Assembly: GCA_011319805.1 (NCBI GenBank)
Contig: SJRY01000050.1
Coordinates: 62,001-126,000, forward strand
Direction: 5' to 3'
From: Macrocybe gigantea
Lineage: Eukaryota > Basidiomycota > Agaricomycetes > Agaricales > Callistosporiaceae
DNA length: 64,000 bases
Shown: piece by piece, positions 1-11,680 of the stretch
How positions within the stretch are numbered: the stretch's first letter is position 1
How the letters are laid out: each line of letters begins with the position of its first letter
The notes under the pieces: generated by a model
The model's input: only the letters and a program-made list of their open reading frames with translations
Database searches by the model: none
Told to the model about the DNA's origin: nothing
Position numbers and translations under genes: made by a program

Positions 1-79
1 TACCCATCTTTTCTGAAAAGTCGCTTGGAAAGCGCGAGTGCATGTGGACGGCCCGGGTGTGTGCTGACTCTATGCTTTG

Positions 80-191
80 TCAGCTCGTTCTCGAGTCGCT
101 GATTGCGGCGACCGTGAGCGAGAGGCTCGATGATCGCCTGGACGGGATCAGTAGTCGATTCTCGACCGTCTCGGATGCTGTTCTCAGGTGA
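80..191 (+). CDS. Possible last exon of a gene entering from the left edge (unknown)
   Basis: After a branch-like CTGAC and a TTTGTCAG acceptor near position 79, an open frame of about 35 residues runs to a TGA at 189-191. It is rich in Glu, Asp, Arg, Ser and Leu (starts LVLESLIAATVSERLDDRLD) and looks amphipathic. No family is recognised. The rest of the gene would lie outside the window, so it cannot be tested here; it could also be chance open frame. Confidence 0.3.
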
Positions 192-619
192 TTAGCATCG
201 CCCATTCAAAAAGCGATAAGCATCGCGAGCCTGAGGGCGTGGTTGTGATATCGGATCATGATGCGATGCCTTGCACCTTTTTTTCTTCGCGATGCGTACG
301 CGGAATTTCAGAACGGGCTTTTTGAGAACCGACCTTGAGGACGGTGAAGAGGCGACAATGTTCGCGACCGACCGAACTGGTCCACTAGTGAACGCGAGCC
401 AAACCGCAGACAAGCGCCCATGCCATCTCCTTTGGGCAGTTTACCACATATCTGATTTGTAAATCATTCAGGTGCTGCTCCGCGCAAGATGGAAACGATA
501 GTCATCGAATCCGAGTCCCGTAACAACTTGACATTTAGCCCAAAAAAAAGGAAAAAAAAAAAGAAACAGGAAAACCCGCATCAACCATCTAGCAAACTGC
601 GAAAACTTTAGACTCCAAC
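192..619. other. Intergenic region upstream of the SDR gene
   Basis: No supportable gene. It holds an A-rich tract at about 541-570 just upstream of the SDR start, a common feature of fungal promoters. I see no convincing TATA box. Confidence 0.5.
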
Positions 620-2010
620 ATGTCCAACGCCGACAGCAAGAGCAAGGGTGTAGCGATCGTGACCGGCGCAGCGCAAGGCATAGGGCGCGCCGTCGCAGTA
701 AGACTCGCGTCGGACGGGTACGACATCGGCCTGAACGACCTCGAGTCGAAGCGAGAGAAGATGCAGGCCATCGTTTCCGAGATCGAAGCTCTCGGGCGCA
801 AGGCCGTCATCGTCCCCGCCGACGTCTCTGACGAAGCCGCCGTCGAGAAGCTCGTCGGCGACGTCGTGGCTCAGCTCGGCAGCCTCGAAGTGGTGAGTCT
901 CGAGTTCATGCGTCCTTTTTTTCCTTCTATTTTTTTACACTATCTTGCTCCTCGCAGTTCGTCGCGAACGCTGGCATATTCCAAATGGCGCCTCTCTTGC
1001 AAAGTACGTCATCTGCTGCCGTCCTCCTTCTGCGATCCATCGTTCAGCTGAGCTTGGCACGCGAACGTTACAGCATCTGTCGAGCATTGGCAGAGGCATC
1101 AGGACATCAATCTGCGCGGGACGTTCCTGTGCTTCAAGCACGCCGCCAAGCAGATGATCGAGCAAGGTCGCGGCGGACGAATCGTCGGCGGCGCCTCGCT
1201 CGCCGCGTTCTCCGGAATCCCGATGGGCGGCGCCTATTCCTCCAGCAAGGCCGGCATTCGCGCTCTGACGCACAGCGCAGGTACGATTTTCCGCGCCTCA
1301 CGATGTCTTGGCGGAGTTCCCGAAAAGGCTCAACTTACGGTTACCGTGCAGCGCGCGAATGGGGCAGCCACGGCATCACGGTCAACTCCTATGCACCGGG
1401 TACGACGGCCATGTTTCGTGCAAAGCTTGGCCATAACTGACTCTGACTCGTCGCGTTCTGAAAGGCGTTATCGTGACGGAATTGAGTGAGTCCGTCGGCT
1501 TTAGTCTCTGCTGTAAGATTGCGACGCTGAAACGCGGGACGGCGCAGCCCTGGGTTCATATGGAGCAGAATTCCTCGAGGGGGTTAGTGCAATTCGTAAT
1601 TCGTTCACGGTCCCTTTGTTCATCTGTATCTCTTTGTAGCAAAAGGCCCAAGCGGCGCTCAACGACAACGGCACGCCGGAAGACGTTGCTGGCCTCGTGT
1701 CGTTCTTTGCGTCCAAGGACTCTCGCTTTATCACTGGTCAAACGGTACGCGCATTTTGTTCATCTTGCGCGATGGCAAGATTTTTGAGCCTGCACTTAGA
1801 TTGCCATCGATGGCGGGAGGCTTTGCATCTAGACCTTGTCGTTTTTGTCGTCAATAGTATATTCATTTCAGCAATTTTGAGTCGTCACATATGCTCAAGT
1901 ACTCTGGTCCTCTGTTGAGATCAGAATCAGCTATCATGGTCGATATTTCAGGCACGCTATGCCAATCACACGGCGGTATTTGCGTCCGCATGGAGATGAG
2001 GGTAAATTGA
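620..2010 (+). CDS. Short-chain dehydrogenase/reductase (SDR), classical type
   Basis: NAD(P)-dependent alcohol/ketone oxidoreductase of the classical SDR family. Exon 1 (620 to about 895) begins at the only good ATG and carries the nucleotide-binding motif TGAAQGIG within residues 13-25. Later exons give VANAG (cofactor-stabilising NAG), a catalytic YSSSK (Tyr-x-x-x-Lys) near 1237-1251, the ITVNSYAPG block, and TPEDVAGLVSFFAS...ITGQT near 1680-1743. Five or more short introns are needed. The last exon is uncertain: a GGI-type ending to a TGA at about 2010 fits the family but needs a one-base correction. First gene of the putative terpenoid cluster and co-oriented with the following P450, so a tailoring role (alcohol-ketone interconversion) is inferred. 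Substrate unknown; family call is secure, exact 3' end is not. Confidence 0.8.
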
Positions 2011-2321
2011 CCTGCCCAGCGCCCGGCTACGGAAGCAAACTGAAATACCCCCGATCATATCGATCGATTTAATCGAAATCTAGCGATCCGCGTCAAAGAC
2101 CAAATATCCGTACACATCGGCGTTGCAAGTCCATGCAGCGATGTGTATCAGGGGCAGAGAGGAAGGAAGATCTCGACTCCGAGATCGGAGTAACATCCAG
2201 ATAATGAACATTTCCCGAGTTTCAATTCCTTTTTTGCGAAAGTCTTGATTTTGTGCTTTTTACCATTGTTCGTCAGTCGTCGCTGTTTTCTCTGTATTTC
2301 GTAGGAACCACTGCCATCATC
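2011..2321. other. Intergenic/promoter region before P450-1
   Basis: About 310 bases between the SDR 3' end and the P450 start. No other gene seen. It serves as SDR 3' region and P450-1 promoter. Confidence 0.5.
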
Positions 2322-4999
2322 ATGCCGTCCATGCTGACGACCGTGCTGTCCTCACCGCATGTCGAGTTTTTGAAGGCCCACGGAACGCTCCTCAAGCTCG
2401 TAGCGCTCGTGCCGCTCTTGGTCCTCGCTCGGTTGTACTACCGCCATCGTCGTGTTCAGAGAAAGATCAGACACATACCCGGACCTGAAGCGACCTCGTT
2501 GCTCGGTATGGCGTGCGGCATGTTCTTGCCTGTTCGTCTCTGACGTTGTTTTTGGTGCAGGAAACTTTGGACTGCTGCATGATGCTGACAAGGGATGGGA
2601 CTTTTACGAGCACATTCAGAACAATTGTGCGTTCTTGCAATTTGCGGTTCTGACTAGCGCCTGGGATTGATTTTTTTTTTTTTGCCAGTTGGCTCTGTGT
2701 GCAGGATAACGACGCCCATCGGAGTGAGTAGCGGCTAGAACTTTATCTGAACTTTTGGCTGAACTGGATGCAAAGTGCAATGACATGCTCTACGTCGCGG
2801 ATCCTCAAGCGCTGCTCCATATCACTCGAAGAGTAGGCACCTCTATGAAAACGATGCGGAATTCTGGGTTTGACGATTTCGTTTCTTAAGAACGAACATC
2901 TCTTTGACGATCCCCATGAAATTCACATGTAAAAGCTCTCTTTCATTCGGCTTGGCTCGCTTCCACTCATCCATTTGATAGAATGCTGCAGATGGTGCTC
3001 GGTAACAAGGGCCTGGGGCTACGCACGGCACGTTCTCCCAGGTTCTTTCTACCCTCCTTGCTCTTCAACTGAAAGGATGTATCCTCAACAGGCGCAGAAC
3101 ATCAGCGACAACGTAAAATCCTGAATCCCATCTTCGGCCAAGCCAATCTGAAAAACATGCCTCCGATTTTCCGTGACGTGTCCCGCAAGGTGCGTTCTCT
3201 GTCACGTTTTGTTTCGCACTTCCCGGGACCCCGGGTTTGACACAACCTGTCAGTTCATCGACTCCCTACTGATCCTGTGTGCCGATGGAAGCGCCGAGGT
3301 GCGGAACATCTTCTACGTTCAGCCGTTCGGATGCTAAATCGTTTGACGGAATGTCAGATTGACATGAGCCACTGGGGTACGCGCGTGTCGCTCGAGCTTG
3401 TCGGCCAGGGCGCCATCGGACACAGCTTTGACACGCTCGAGGTGGACGCAAAGCCAAACTTGTACGGCGAGGAGATGAAGCAGGGCTTGTGCGTGGTTTT
3501 GTTCTCCCTCTCCTGATCGCGGAATTTTCGTATTTACACGGACGCCAGCGTCGCCTTGTCCACTCCAGAGACGAGACTCGGCATAAAGTACATCCTCCCG
3601 CTCATCGCAAGCATCCACACTCCCGCGTTCAACCGGTCCTTGCTGAGCCTCGTGCCGAGCTCGATGGTCGGCGTCATACGAAATTTTATCTGGGACCTGG
3701 AAAAGACGTCGAAAGAGCTCTTTGCGCAAAAGATGCGCGCGCTGCATCAAGGCGAGGATTCGGCGTTTGCGGATCAGGTCGCCAAGGGCAAAGACTTGAT
3801 GACCGGCTTGCGTGCGTTGGACAGGGCGGTTTTCCGCTTCAGATCGTTTGACTGATTTTTGCGTGCGTCTTTTGTGTTTTTGGTAGTGCGCGATCATGTC
3901 CTCAATGATACTGGGAAAGAGCGGATCGAAAAGGCCGAGGCGGCTTCGCACGTACGTTCCGTCGATGCGTTCCCGAAACCGACTGCTTACTGGTCCTTTT
4001 TTTTTTCTTTTTGCAGTTCAGGACGCTTCTGTTTGCCGCGACGGACACGTCGTCTTCCTCCATCCTGCGAGCGTTGCTTCTCTTGGCTGAACACCAGGAT
4101 ATCCAAGAACAGGTCCGACAGGAGATTCTAGATGCCAAATCTGCAGCGGACGGAGACTTGCCGTACGAGAAGCTGGCGGCTCTGCCGATGCTGGACGCCG
4201 TTTACAGAGAGACGCTGCGCCTGTCAGTGTTTTATTGTTTTATGCTCTGGAAATGGCTGTATCCTTATGCTCTGGTTTTCTACAGCTACCCTCCCGCGTC
4301 TTACGTCGACCGAGTGTGAGTCGTTGTCGTGTTGCCGCATTTTCCCGCTCGTTCGTCATTGTTCATTGCTCGTTGTTCATTGCAGCGCGCTGGACGACGC
4401 CGTTCTTCCGCTGGCGTTCCCTCTGACGGCCGAGAACGGCGAGAAGCTGAACGAGATATTCGTTCCCAAGGGCACCTCTCTGACCGTCTCGATCGTCGGC
4501 GTCAATCGGAGCAAGGGCGTGTGGGGCCCTGACGCGTCAGAGTGGAGACCTCAGCGGTGGCTCGAGGAGCTGCCTTTGAGCGTTAGGGATACAAAGATGC
4601 CTGGGATTTACTCCCATATGTGATTTTTTTTCTCTCTGTGAATGTGCTTTGAGCTGATTTTTCTTCCTGGGTGCAGTATGACATTTTTGGACGGAAAGAA
4701 ACACTGCCTGTGAGTCGTCTTGCTCGTTCCGCTTGAGTGATCCACAGTTTTAAATTGATTTATTCTTGCAGGGGTTACCGCTACATACAAGTCGAATGGA
4801 GTGAGTGACACCTCTCACGATTGTCAATGTCTTTTTTTTTCTAATTCTTTTCGCAGAGGTCGTCATAAGCGAGATGCTGTGCAAGCTCAAGTTTTCGCCG
4901 TCGCCCAAGCACGACCGGATCACCTGGCCTATGGGGTTGACGCACTCGCCGTTTGTGGACGGGAAGATGTCGATGCCCCTGGTGATTTCTAGAGTCTGA
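2322..4999 (+). CDS. Cytochrome P450 monooxygenase (P450-1)
   Basis: Membrane-anchored haem-thiolate monooxygenase. The chosen ATG at 2322 gives a hydrophobic N-terminal anchor (about residues 20-38) followed by a basic stretch and the Pro-rich hinge HIPGPEATSLL. At least twelve short introns. Diagnostic blocks: I-helix with FAATDTSSSS near 4030-4065, K-helix ExxR as YRETLRL near 4203-4222, then the meander with WRPQRWLEE, and the haem loop FLDGKKHCLG at about 4684-4712 ending at an intron. The Arg usual in F-x-x-G-x-R-x-C-x-G is Lys here, while the Cys ligand is kept. Stop at 4997-4999. No frame break is required. Second gene of the cluster; an oxidative tailoring role on the terpenoid scaffold is inferred. 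CYP family not assigned. Confidence 0.88.
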
Positions 5000-5904
5000 G
5001 ATGTGATGTCGCGACAAATTTTAGTTTCTTTGGCCGTGTCGCATTCAAATATGCATACATACGTACATGGTGATATTGCACAGCGTGTCTGTGATGTGCC
5101 TGGTCGAACGTTGCAAGAGAAATGGAAAAAAAAATGAGAATTCCAAGGATTCGAGAAATTTTGCCGCGGGCTCGAGACCTTCATAAAATTGCAATTGACA
5201 AGCATCTTCTGCGGGATTTGAGCGTGTTGAGGTTGGTGGACAGTATGGACACGCTAGACACGGTCGATGAGGTGGTGATCCGAACAAACGGGGCAACTGG
5301 TTCGTCTCTCTTTACCCAAAAAAGAAAATGCATGCACCAGGGCCGCTGTTTGAGACGACCGTCGACGTCGGATGAGGGGTGGTGTTTCCATGTTGAAGCC
5401 AGGGCTGCAACGTCGGTGTTGACCTTGTTTGAGTCACTACAGATTGTCGACCCGAGCATGCATGACATCGTCACCCCGAAGGCTGTGAGGCACAGGCTGG
5501 GTGGCAGGGCCAGATAAGGAAATCAGTGATGTGCACTCGTTTCAGATTCCGATCGCGTTCGACCCGATGTCATTCTTTGCGAACGACCGCCAGTTTGAGA
5601 ATTGTGTGGCCGTGGTCGGTCCGTACCTCGGCGCACGAATCAGGGCTGGGCCGCCCAGGGGATGCGGAAAGGAAAAGGGGGGGCAGGTGGAAACACGCTC
5701 CGTTTTCTCATCGCTACAGGCCCCTCCGTGCCTCAGGCCGCGCTTTTTTATGACAGTCATCAGGCCAGCCAGCACAGGAAATGGTCGCACGATGCGCTCC
5801 TATATAACTTGAGGAACCCACGCCGTCGTGTTTGCAGTGCCAACAGCGCCAAAACGTCCCGTTCATCAAAAGAGGTCGTCAGTTTGATTTCAGAACACGC
5901 TTCG
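5000..5904. other. Intergenic region with GMC promoter
   Basis: About 900 bases with no supportable gene on either strand; the open frames here have no recognisable protein signature. The 3' part is the promoter of the GMC gene, with a TATA element at 5801-5807. Confidence 0.5.
5801..5807 (+). promoter_or_regulatory. TATA box of the GMC oxidoreductase gene
   Basis: TATATAA about 98 bases upstream of the ATG at 5905, allowing a 5' leader of some 65-70 nt. Position and sequence fit a core promoter; no experimental evidence. Confidence 0.5.
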
Positions 5905-8323
5905 ATGCCGACACTGTCGTCGTCTCGTCTGGGAAGAAGCGCTCTGTGCGCGCTGCTGCTGCTCGCCGCCTCTGCCTCGCGTGCGTCCGCTGCGCTGTAC
6001 GAGAACGCGAAGGACCTCCCTTCTAGATCGTTTGACTTTATCGTCGTTGGCGGTACGTTCGTCGTCGTCGTCGAGACTCGGACTCGATCTGCGTGCATCC
6101 CGTTTTTCTCTGACTGGTTGGTGCTTATGTAGGCGGTACGGCCGGCAACGTGGTGGCGAATCGGCTTTCTGAGAATCCAAACTATAACGTTCTTTTGCTG
6201 GAAGCTGGCCCGTCGTACGTCGCTCTTTTGAAGACGAACGCTCGATGTTCGTGTTATTTTTTTTTTTTTTCGTTTCAGCCATCAGGGCGTGCAAAAGATC
6301 GCTGTTCCTCAGTTTGCGACTTTGACGTACCCCAACACGCCGTGGGATTGGAACTACACCACCACCGTGTACGTTGTCTTGTAACATGTCCTCCCCAACG
6401 CGACATTAGCTGACTGCCGTGTGTGTGTGAACCAGTCAACCAGGTTTGAACAACAGATCGATTCCTTATGCCATGGGTCACGTCCTCGGTGGCTCCAGCT
6501 CACTCAGTATGAACGATTTGTTTACGTCATGCATCTGTCAACTAATTCGTTGATAGACAGCATGATTTATGTTCGAGCTTCCAAAGACGACTATGATCGA
6601 TGGGCGCGCATCACGGGCGATGCTGGCTGGTCTTGGAACAGCTTGTATCCATACTTTAAGAAGGTCAGTCGCTCCGCTCATTCAAATGAAGCGCTGCTCA
6701 TATTTTTGGAAAAGAGCGAGGCGTTCGGACCTCCGTCGGACAATCGCAACGTCACTGGCCAATTCGATCCTTCGTCCACGGTTTCCGAGGCCCTGTCGGT
6801 GTCAGCCTTCCAGGCTTTCTCTACTCTGCCGACGCCCTCGTCTCGCGAGCTCAAGAGCAGTTGAAGGACGAGTTCCCCGCCGTCTTGGATTATAACAGCG
6901 GCAAACCTTTGGGTTTCGGCGAGTCCCCGTCGTTTTGCGCTGTGTGGGACGCAACCAGCTGACCGCCGACAGGTTGGAGCCAGTCGACCATTCAGAAGGG
7001 CGAGCGGAGCAGCTCTGCGACTGGATACCTCGCGGATCAGTATTTGAAACGATCCAATTTGCACGTCCTTGTCCACGCGCAAGTGTCCAAAGTCACTTCT
7101 TCGAGGAAGAATGACAGGATCGATACCGTGACATTCAGCCAGCCCGGCCTCAATGGTATCCTGTCCCTTTTGACTTTACTGTCTGGTCATCAACTGATCT
7201 TTGACGCTCACAGACACCGTCGTGAGCCTCAAGGCTTCGCGGGAGATCGTTCTTTCAGCCGGAGGGCTCAACACGCCGCAGATCCTGATGAACTCTGGCA
7301 TCGGCGACGCAAACGAGCTCAAAGCGCTCAACATCCCGCTCGTCAAGAACCTGCCGTCCGTAGGCAAGAACCTGTCGGACCACATCACCATCCTCGCTAC
7401 GTGGAACAGGACCGCCAACGACACGTCGGACCACTGGGCTGACCCCGTCGTCGCGGCCGAGTCCTTGCAGGAGTGGACCGATAAGCGCCAGGGTCAGCTC
7501 ACGGACGGGCTGACGAACCAGGTGTTCTTCATCCGGTACAACGCCTCGGATCCCGACGTGCAGAGCCTCTACAGCCAGTTTGGAGACATTTCGCCTGGCC
7601 CCGACTCTGCTCAGATGCAGATGCACCCTGTTGTACGTATCTTTTTGCGCCTCTTTTTTTCCGTTTCTTGGCCGCTCAACGAGTTTTTCAACAGAATTTT
7701 GGTCCTTTCGGCATGAGCTCGATCATGACGACTCCTCATTCTCGTAAGAGCGTCGCGACATCTGCAGCGTAAAAGCGTCTTGACGATTCTCATGTCCCTT
7801 CCAGGCGGCACCGTCAAGCTCGACCCAAAGAACCCGCTCGGAGCGCCTATCATCGACATGGGGTACTTCACGCACCCGGCCGACGTCCTGCAGATGCGCA
7901 TAGCGCTGCGCACGATCCTGCGCATCGTCTCCGCACCGGCATTCGTGGCCGGCCTCGGCGCGCCGGTCGGGGGCGTCGCGGAGGTGATCCGGTCGGGCTT
8001 CGACTTGAGCGTCGTGGACGATTTCGTGCGCGGCGTCGCGTTCACGATCAATCATGCGTCGTGCACGGCGGCCATGTCCCCTCGCGGCGCCGCTTGGGGT
8101 GTGCTGGACCCGGATTTGAAGGTCAAGGGATTGAAGGGCTTGCGCGTCGTCGATGCTTCCGTCTTTGTGAGCTTTTTTTTTTTTTTTTTTTTTTTGTCTT
8201 TCTGGATGAGTCTTTCTGATTGCTTTGATGTTTTCGCAGCCTATCATAACCTCTGGCAACACACAAGCTCCCGTCTACGCCATCGCAGAGAGAGCGTCGG
8301 ACATCATCAAAGCTTCCAACTAG
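5905..8323 (+). CDS. Secreted GMC-family FAD oxidoreductase (aryl-alcohol-oxidase-like)
   Basis: Glucose-methanol-choline superfamily flavoenzyme oxidising primary alcohols or sugars. N-terminus has a signal peptide (hydrophobic core [17 protein letters not shown]), then the FAD-binding motif [14 protein letters not shown] split by an intron at about 6052. Next come LLLEAGPS, the GMC signature [10 protein letters not shown] (about 6479-6508) and the second signature [15 protein letters not shown] (about 7258-7302). Near the C-terminus [14 protein letters not shown] carries the catalytic His, and the second active-site residue is Asn in [16 protein letters not shown], so the pair is His/Asn. 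About nine introns; one holds a run of 23 T (8173-8195). Around 6770 the frame must shift by one base (DP then FVHGFRGPV) to keep a family-typical block, so one base seems to be missing. Potential extracellular tailoring enzyme of the cluster, or an independent lignocellulose-type oxidase. Confidence 0.85.
8173..8195 (+). repeat. Poly(T) tract in a GMC intron
   Basis: Uninterrupted run of 23 T inside the last intron of the GMC gene, an extended polypyrimidine stretch before the acceptor. Length in the real genome may differ because long homopolymers are error-prone. Confidence 0.8.
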
Positions 8324-8745
8324 CAGTAGCAATAAACTTCTATTTATCAAACCAAAGACCCCTCTAGTTCTTTCCTTACCGATTCATGTTAATACGTCCG
8401 ATCCATTCGTTTTAGTTGGCGACGGTGGACTTGGCTTTCCGGAATAAGAATGACGTCCTTTCTTTTTTCATTGTCTACATCCATGAACTTGTGATATTTG
8501 TTATTAGTTATGTCACGCAAGACTCCTGAGGAACACTTCTGCTGCGTTTTTTTTTTGAATTTGAACTTCAAACTTCGTTCTCCGAGGAGACGCCAGAAGG
8601 CAGCTGGGCCATGTCTGGACCAGTCCACCAGGTCAAGGGCGTACACAAGGCGCAGAGGCATTGTGCGACCGCATTATCCATACACGGAATGTATGTGTAC
8701 ACACATCGTCATCTACATCTACATCTGTATCTACACCGCGGCCAT
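8324..8745. other. Convergent intergenic region, GMC / P450-2
   Basis: Terminal regions of two convergent genes. No further gene seen. It includes a short imperfect ACATCT repeat near 8712-8735. Confidence 0.5.
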
Positions 8746-11103
8746 CTAAGCCTTGTTCAAAAGATGCTTACGCCCTTCTCTCAGCTGAATCCTGCACCGG
8801 AAGGGCTTGACGTGCCTAGAAAAACACGATTCAGCATTCAAAAACATGCATCGAGATGACGCTGGGGGCCCGAGGGGATGCGTATCATCGCTCAAACAAA
8901 ACGCACCTCGTCATCTCGATGGTGTACTCCACGGGAGGCAGGACTTCCTTTCCGTCCACTACTTCTGGCAGGAACTGGAACACGGACAGCATCTGATTCA
9001 CAGCGGTCCAGATCGAATTGTCGCGACGTGCAGGCCTGGACAGCGTCTAGGGAACGCAAAGGAAAAACGTCTCATGAGCGCGTGGCCGCCGGAAGCGTGC
9101 GTGCATGCAAAAACGATAGCGGGGACCCACCGTCTTCCGAAGCCGAAGACCACGTCTTTGGGATCCTCGGGGACGTCACCGAGATTGCTTCCGTTGATGA
9201 ACCGTTCAGGCAAGAACTCTTCAGCCCGAGGACATGCCCTCAGCATGTCACTGTAAGAAAGTCGAGTGAGCACAAATCGGCTGATGGTCACGACGTGCGA
9301 CTGACAGGATGTTGGCGATCACGCTGGCTCCCTTCGGAATGTAGAAGCCTTGATAGTAATCCTCCGACGTCGAGGCGTGGGGAATCGAGATGATTAACGG
9401 GGCGGCCCATCTGGGAAGCGGTGATAAGTACATCTTGCTTTGAATCGTCGAGGAGGTCCGCCGCCCCCTCCGGATGTCCGACTCGCCTGAAGAGCTCTCT
9501 CAAGAAGGCTTCCATGTACGGGATATTCGGTCTGTCATTCAGGTCTGGAAGCCTGTCGTTGGGAACGACGGCATCTATCTCCTCTTGTGCCCTTCGCTGC
9601 AACTCTGGGTTACGAACCATGGCAAGAATGAAAGAACCTAGCGTGGAGACGGTCTTGACCCAAGAATAAACACAGAGTTGACGTGCAGGCGCTACAACGG
9701 GACTCACGGTTTCTTCTCCGGCTACGATTCCAGATGAACATCAGCACTCGTTTTTTTTTTGGCACCATGTGCACTTTGGTCTTACCTCCGTACAGAATAC
9801 CGGCCAGACCCATGATGTCGTGCTCGTCTTCAGCAGAGACTTTGTCTAGGCCGCCGAAAGTGTTAATGGCGTGCTGCACGAGCGAAGGTTGTGCGATGCC
9901 TTGTTTCTGTGAATTGGCAAGGGTTCAACAGAAGGGCAGGCAGAGTTGGTGGCAGAAACCGTACTATTCTTTCTTTAGCCATTTCATACGGGATGTGGTT
10001 CGCCTTGATGACGCCCTTGCGTATCTCATCCGTCGCCTTCTTGAAACCAGAGAATGGCACCCAGTCCGGCAAGTCTGTATACAGCCACCTGACGGCCGAG
10101 CGTGTAAGCGAACGAGCTGACTATTAATGGAAAGCCAGAATTACTTCAGGGAAGGGAAGAAATCGACAAGAGCGCCGGACGCTTGATATGCTTCTGCTGA
10201 CTTCCTAATGGCGTTGTTGGCTGTCATGGATATAAAATAAGAACACGACAAAAATTTGTTTTCCTTTATTGAGGAACACTCGCCTAATCGCACGAGGTCG
10301 TGATCTTCGGTCTTGATTTCAATGTCATAAGCGAGCTTGAAATCGTAGAGGTGGCGTATCTGACGGACGTGAGCGGAACGAAGTTTTGAGAGAGCGCTGG
10401 CCATACATCAGAAGATGGTCCGAGAATTGTTCGGGCTTTTGGGAGAGCGAGATGAGCAAATTATAGGCCAAGTCGGTGTGCAGCTGGATGTAACCCCGAG
10501 CGGCGGTCGGGTTGAGCAACACCTGCGACAGTCGTCTGTGTTTTCGGAACTGGGCCCCGCTGAGTCTGATCAGAACACCGAGAACCTTCGCCGAACAGAT
10601 TCTACTCACTAACGCATCGTGGGCATGGCAGCATCCCAACCCAAGCTGTGAAGAGACGTAAGAATAGGTAGCGACATGTTGGATGTCCGACGACTCACAT
10701 CTCGTTCTCCAAGACCATGTTGGGGCGGTCTGAATAAATGGCGCCGCGCTTTTCGAGAAGCTCGTTCGCGTCCGCGACGGTGTTGATGACGATCATGCTG
10801 TTTCCAAAGACGGATATGTGCGCGATGTTGCCTAATCATGGCCTTGAGGACGTCTGGCGGGTGGGCAATCGGAACATCAGCGCTCACCATATTTCTTGTT
10901 CAAATCCAAGAAATAGAGATGGGGTCGCAGAGCTTTCGCTAGCTCGATAAGGTTTCCGATGAACGGATAGCCATGAGGTCCAGGAGGCAGCTGCTTCCGT
11001 TGACGGTGCTTGACGATGAGGAGAGAGAGCAAGATGGGGAGTCCGACTACTATGCTCGAGCGCACGAGCAGGTCGTGGAAGGACTTGTCCGCGACAGCGA
11101 CAT
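8746..11103 (-). CDS. Cytochrome P450 monooxygenase (P450-2), with two apparent one-base frame breaks
   Basis: Read on the minus strand. N-terminal membrane segment (GLPILLSLLIV), hinge QLPPGPHGYPFIGN, then the C-helix block RKHRRLSQVLLNP, an I-helix around AGILYGG...EETV, K-helix ExxR as FLRELFR, PERF-type FLPERF, and the haem loop FGFGRRRCPGL formed by joining exons across an intron at about 9060. C-terminus HVKPFRCRIQLREG ends at a TAG at 8746-8748. Two breaks: no ATG lies in the anchor frame, and the natural ATG at 11101-11103 reaches it only if one base is missing just after it; and about 9023, right after CPGLHVA, one missing base restores a DNSIWTAVNQ block. Without correction the protein ends within 10 residues of the haem loop. 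It may be a consensus error or a recent lesion. Divergent from P450-3. Confidence 0.82.
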
Positions 11104-11680
11104 GAACGACGACTCGGAGGGGTCAAGGAGGTGCAGCGAGTAGGTGGTGGCTGAAGATAGGGATTAATCCCGTTCGGGCTGGACGTTTTGACGCGTCTCG
11201 CATTGGCTGCCAGAACGAGGTGAACCAGGTCAAACCGAACATGCGCAGCTGGCGGCGGCGGCGTTTCTCACGACGCCAATCGGACGATAAAATCGGCGAG
11301 CAAGCCACTGGTAACGATCAAGTCCTGTATGCAGATCTCGCCAGACGCAACGCCAAGTCTGGAAGGTGGGCTTGTTCGACGGGGTAATTGAATTGCAAAT
11401 CGGACTGAAGGAGATCGGTATCGCGTTGATGCCGTTCCGACGATATAGGAACCAGAACCAACCTGAATGTTTAGCCGAGTCCCTTGATCTCCTGTGCATA
11501 GCCTTTCATGCTTCTGCCTTGCATGGAAAGCGCCCATTTCCGTGACCTCCTCAGCAGCGCTTCTCCATATGGAGCGGACATCGTAAACTCAAGCCTTTTT
11601 TCAACGTGAAAAATACGTCTTGCGTTTCAGACGACACGCGGCGAAACCGAAAAAAAAAACGCTTTGCAACGATTCGCTTC
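11104..11680. promoter_or_regulatory. Bidirectional promoter region between P450-2 and P450-3
   Basis: About 575 bases separating two head-to-head P450 genes. Short open frames here have no domain signature. The arrangement suggests shared regulation of the two genes; no specific operator is recognised. Confidence 0.45.

Noticed and set aside
541..570. A-rich tract as a retroposon poly(A) tail
   Set aside because: No target-site duplication or reverse-transcriptase-like sequence next to it; A-rich runs are common in fungal promoters.
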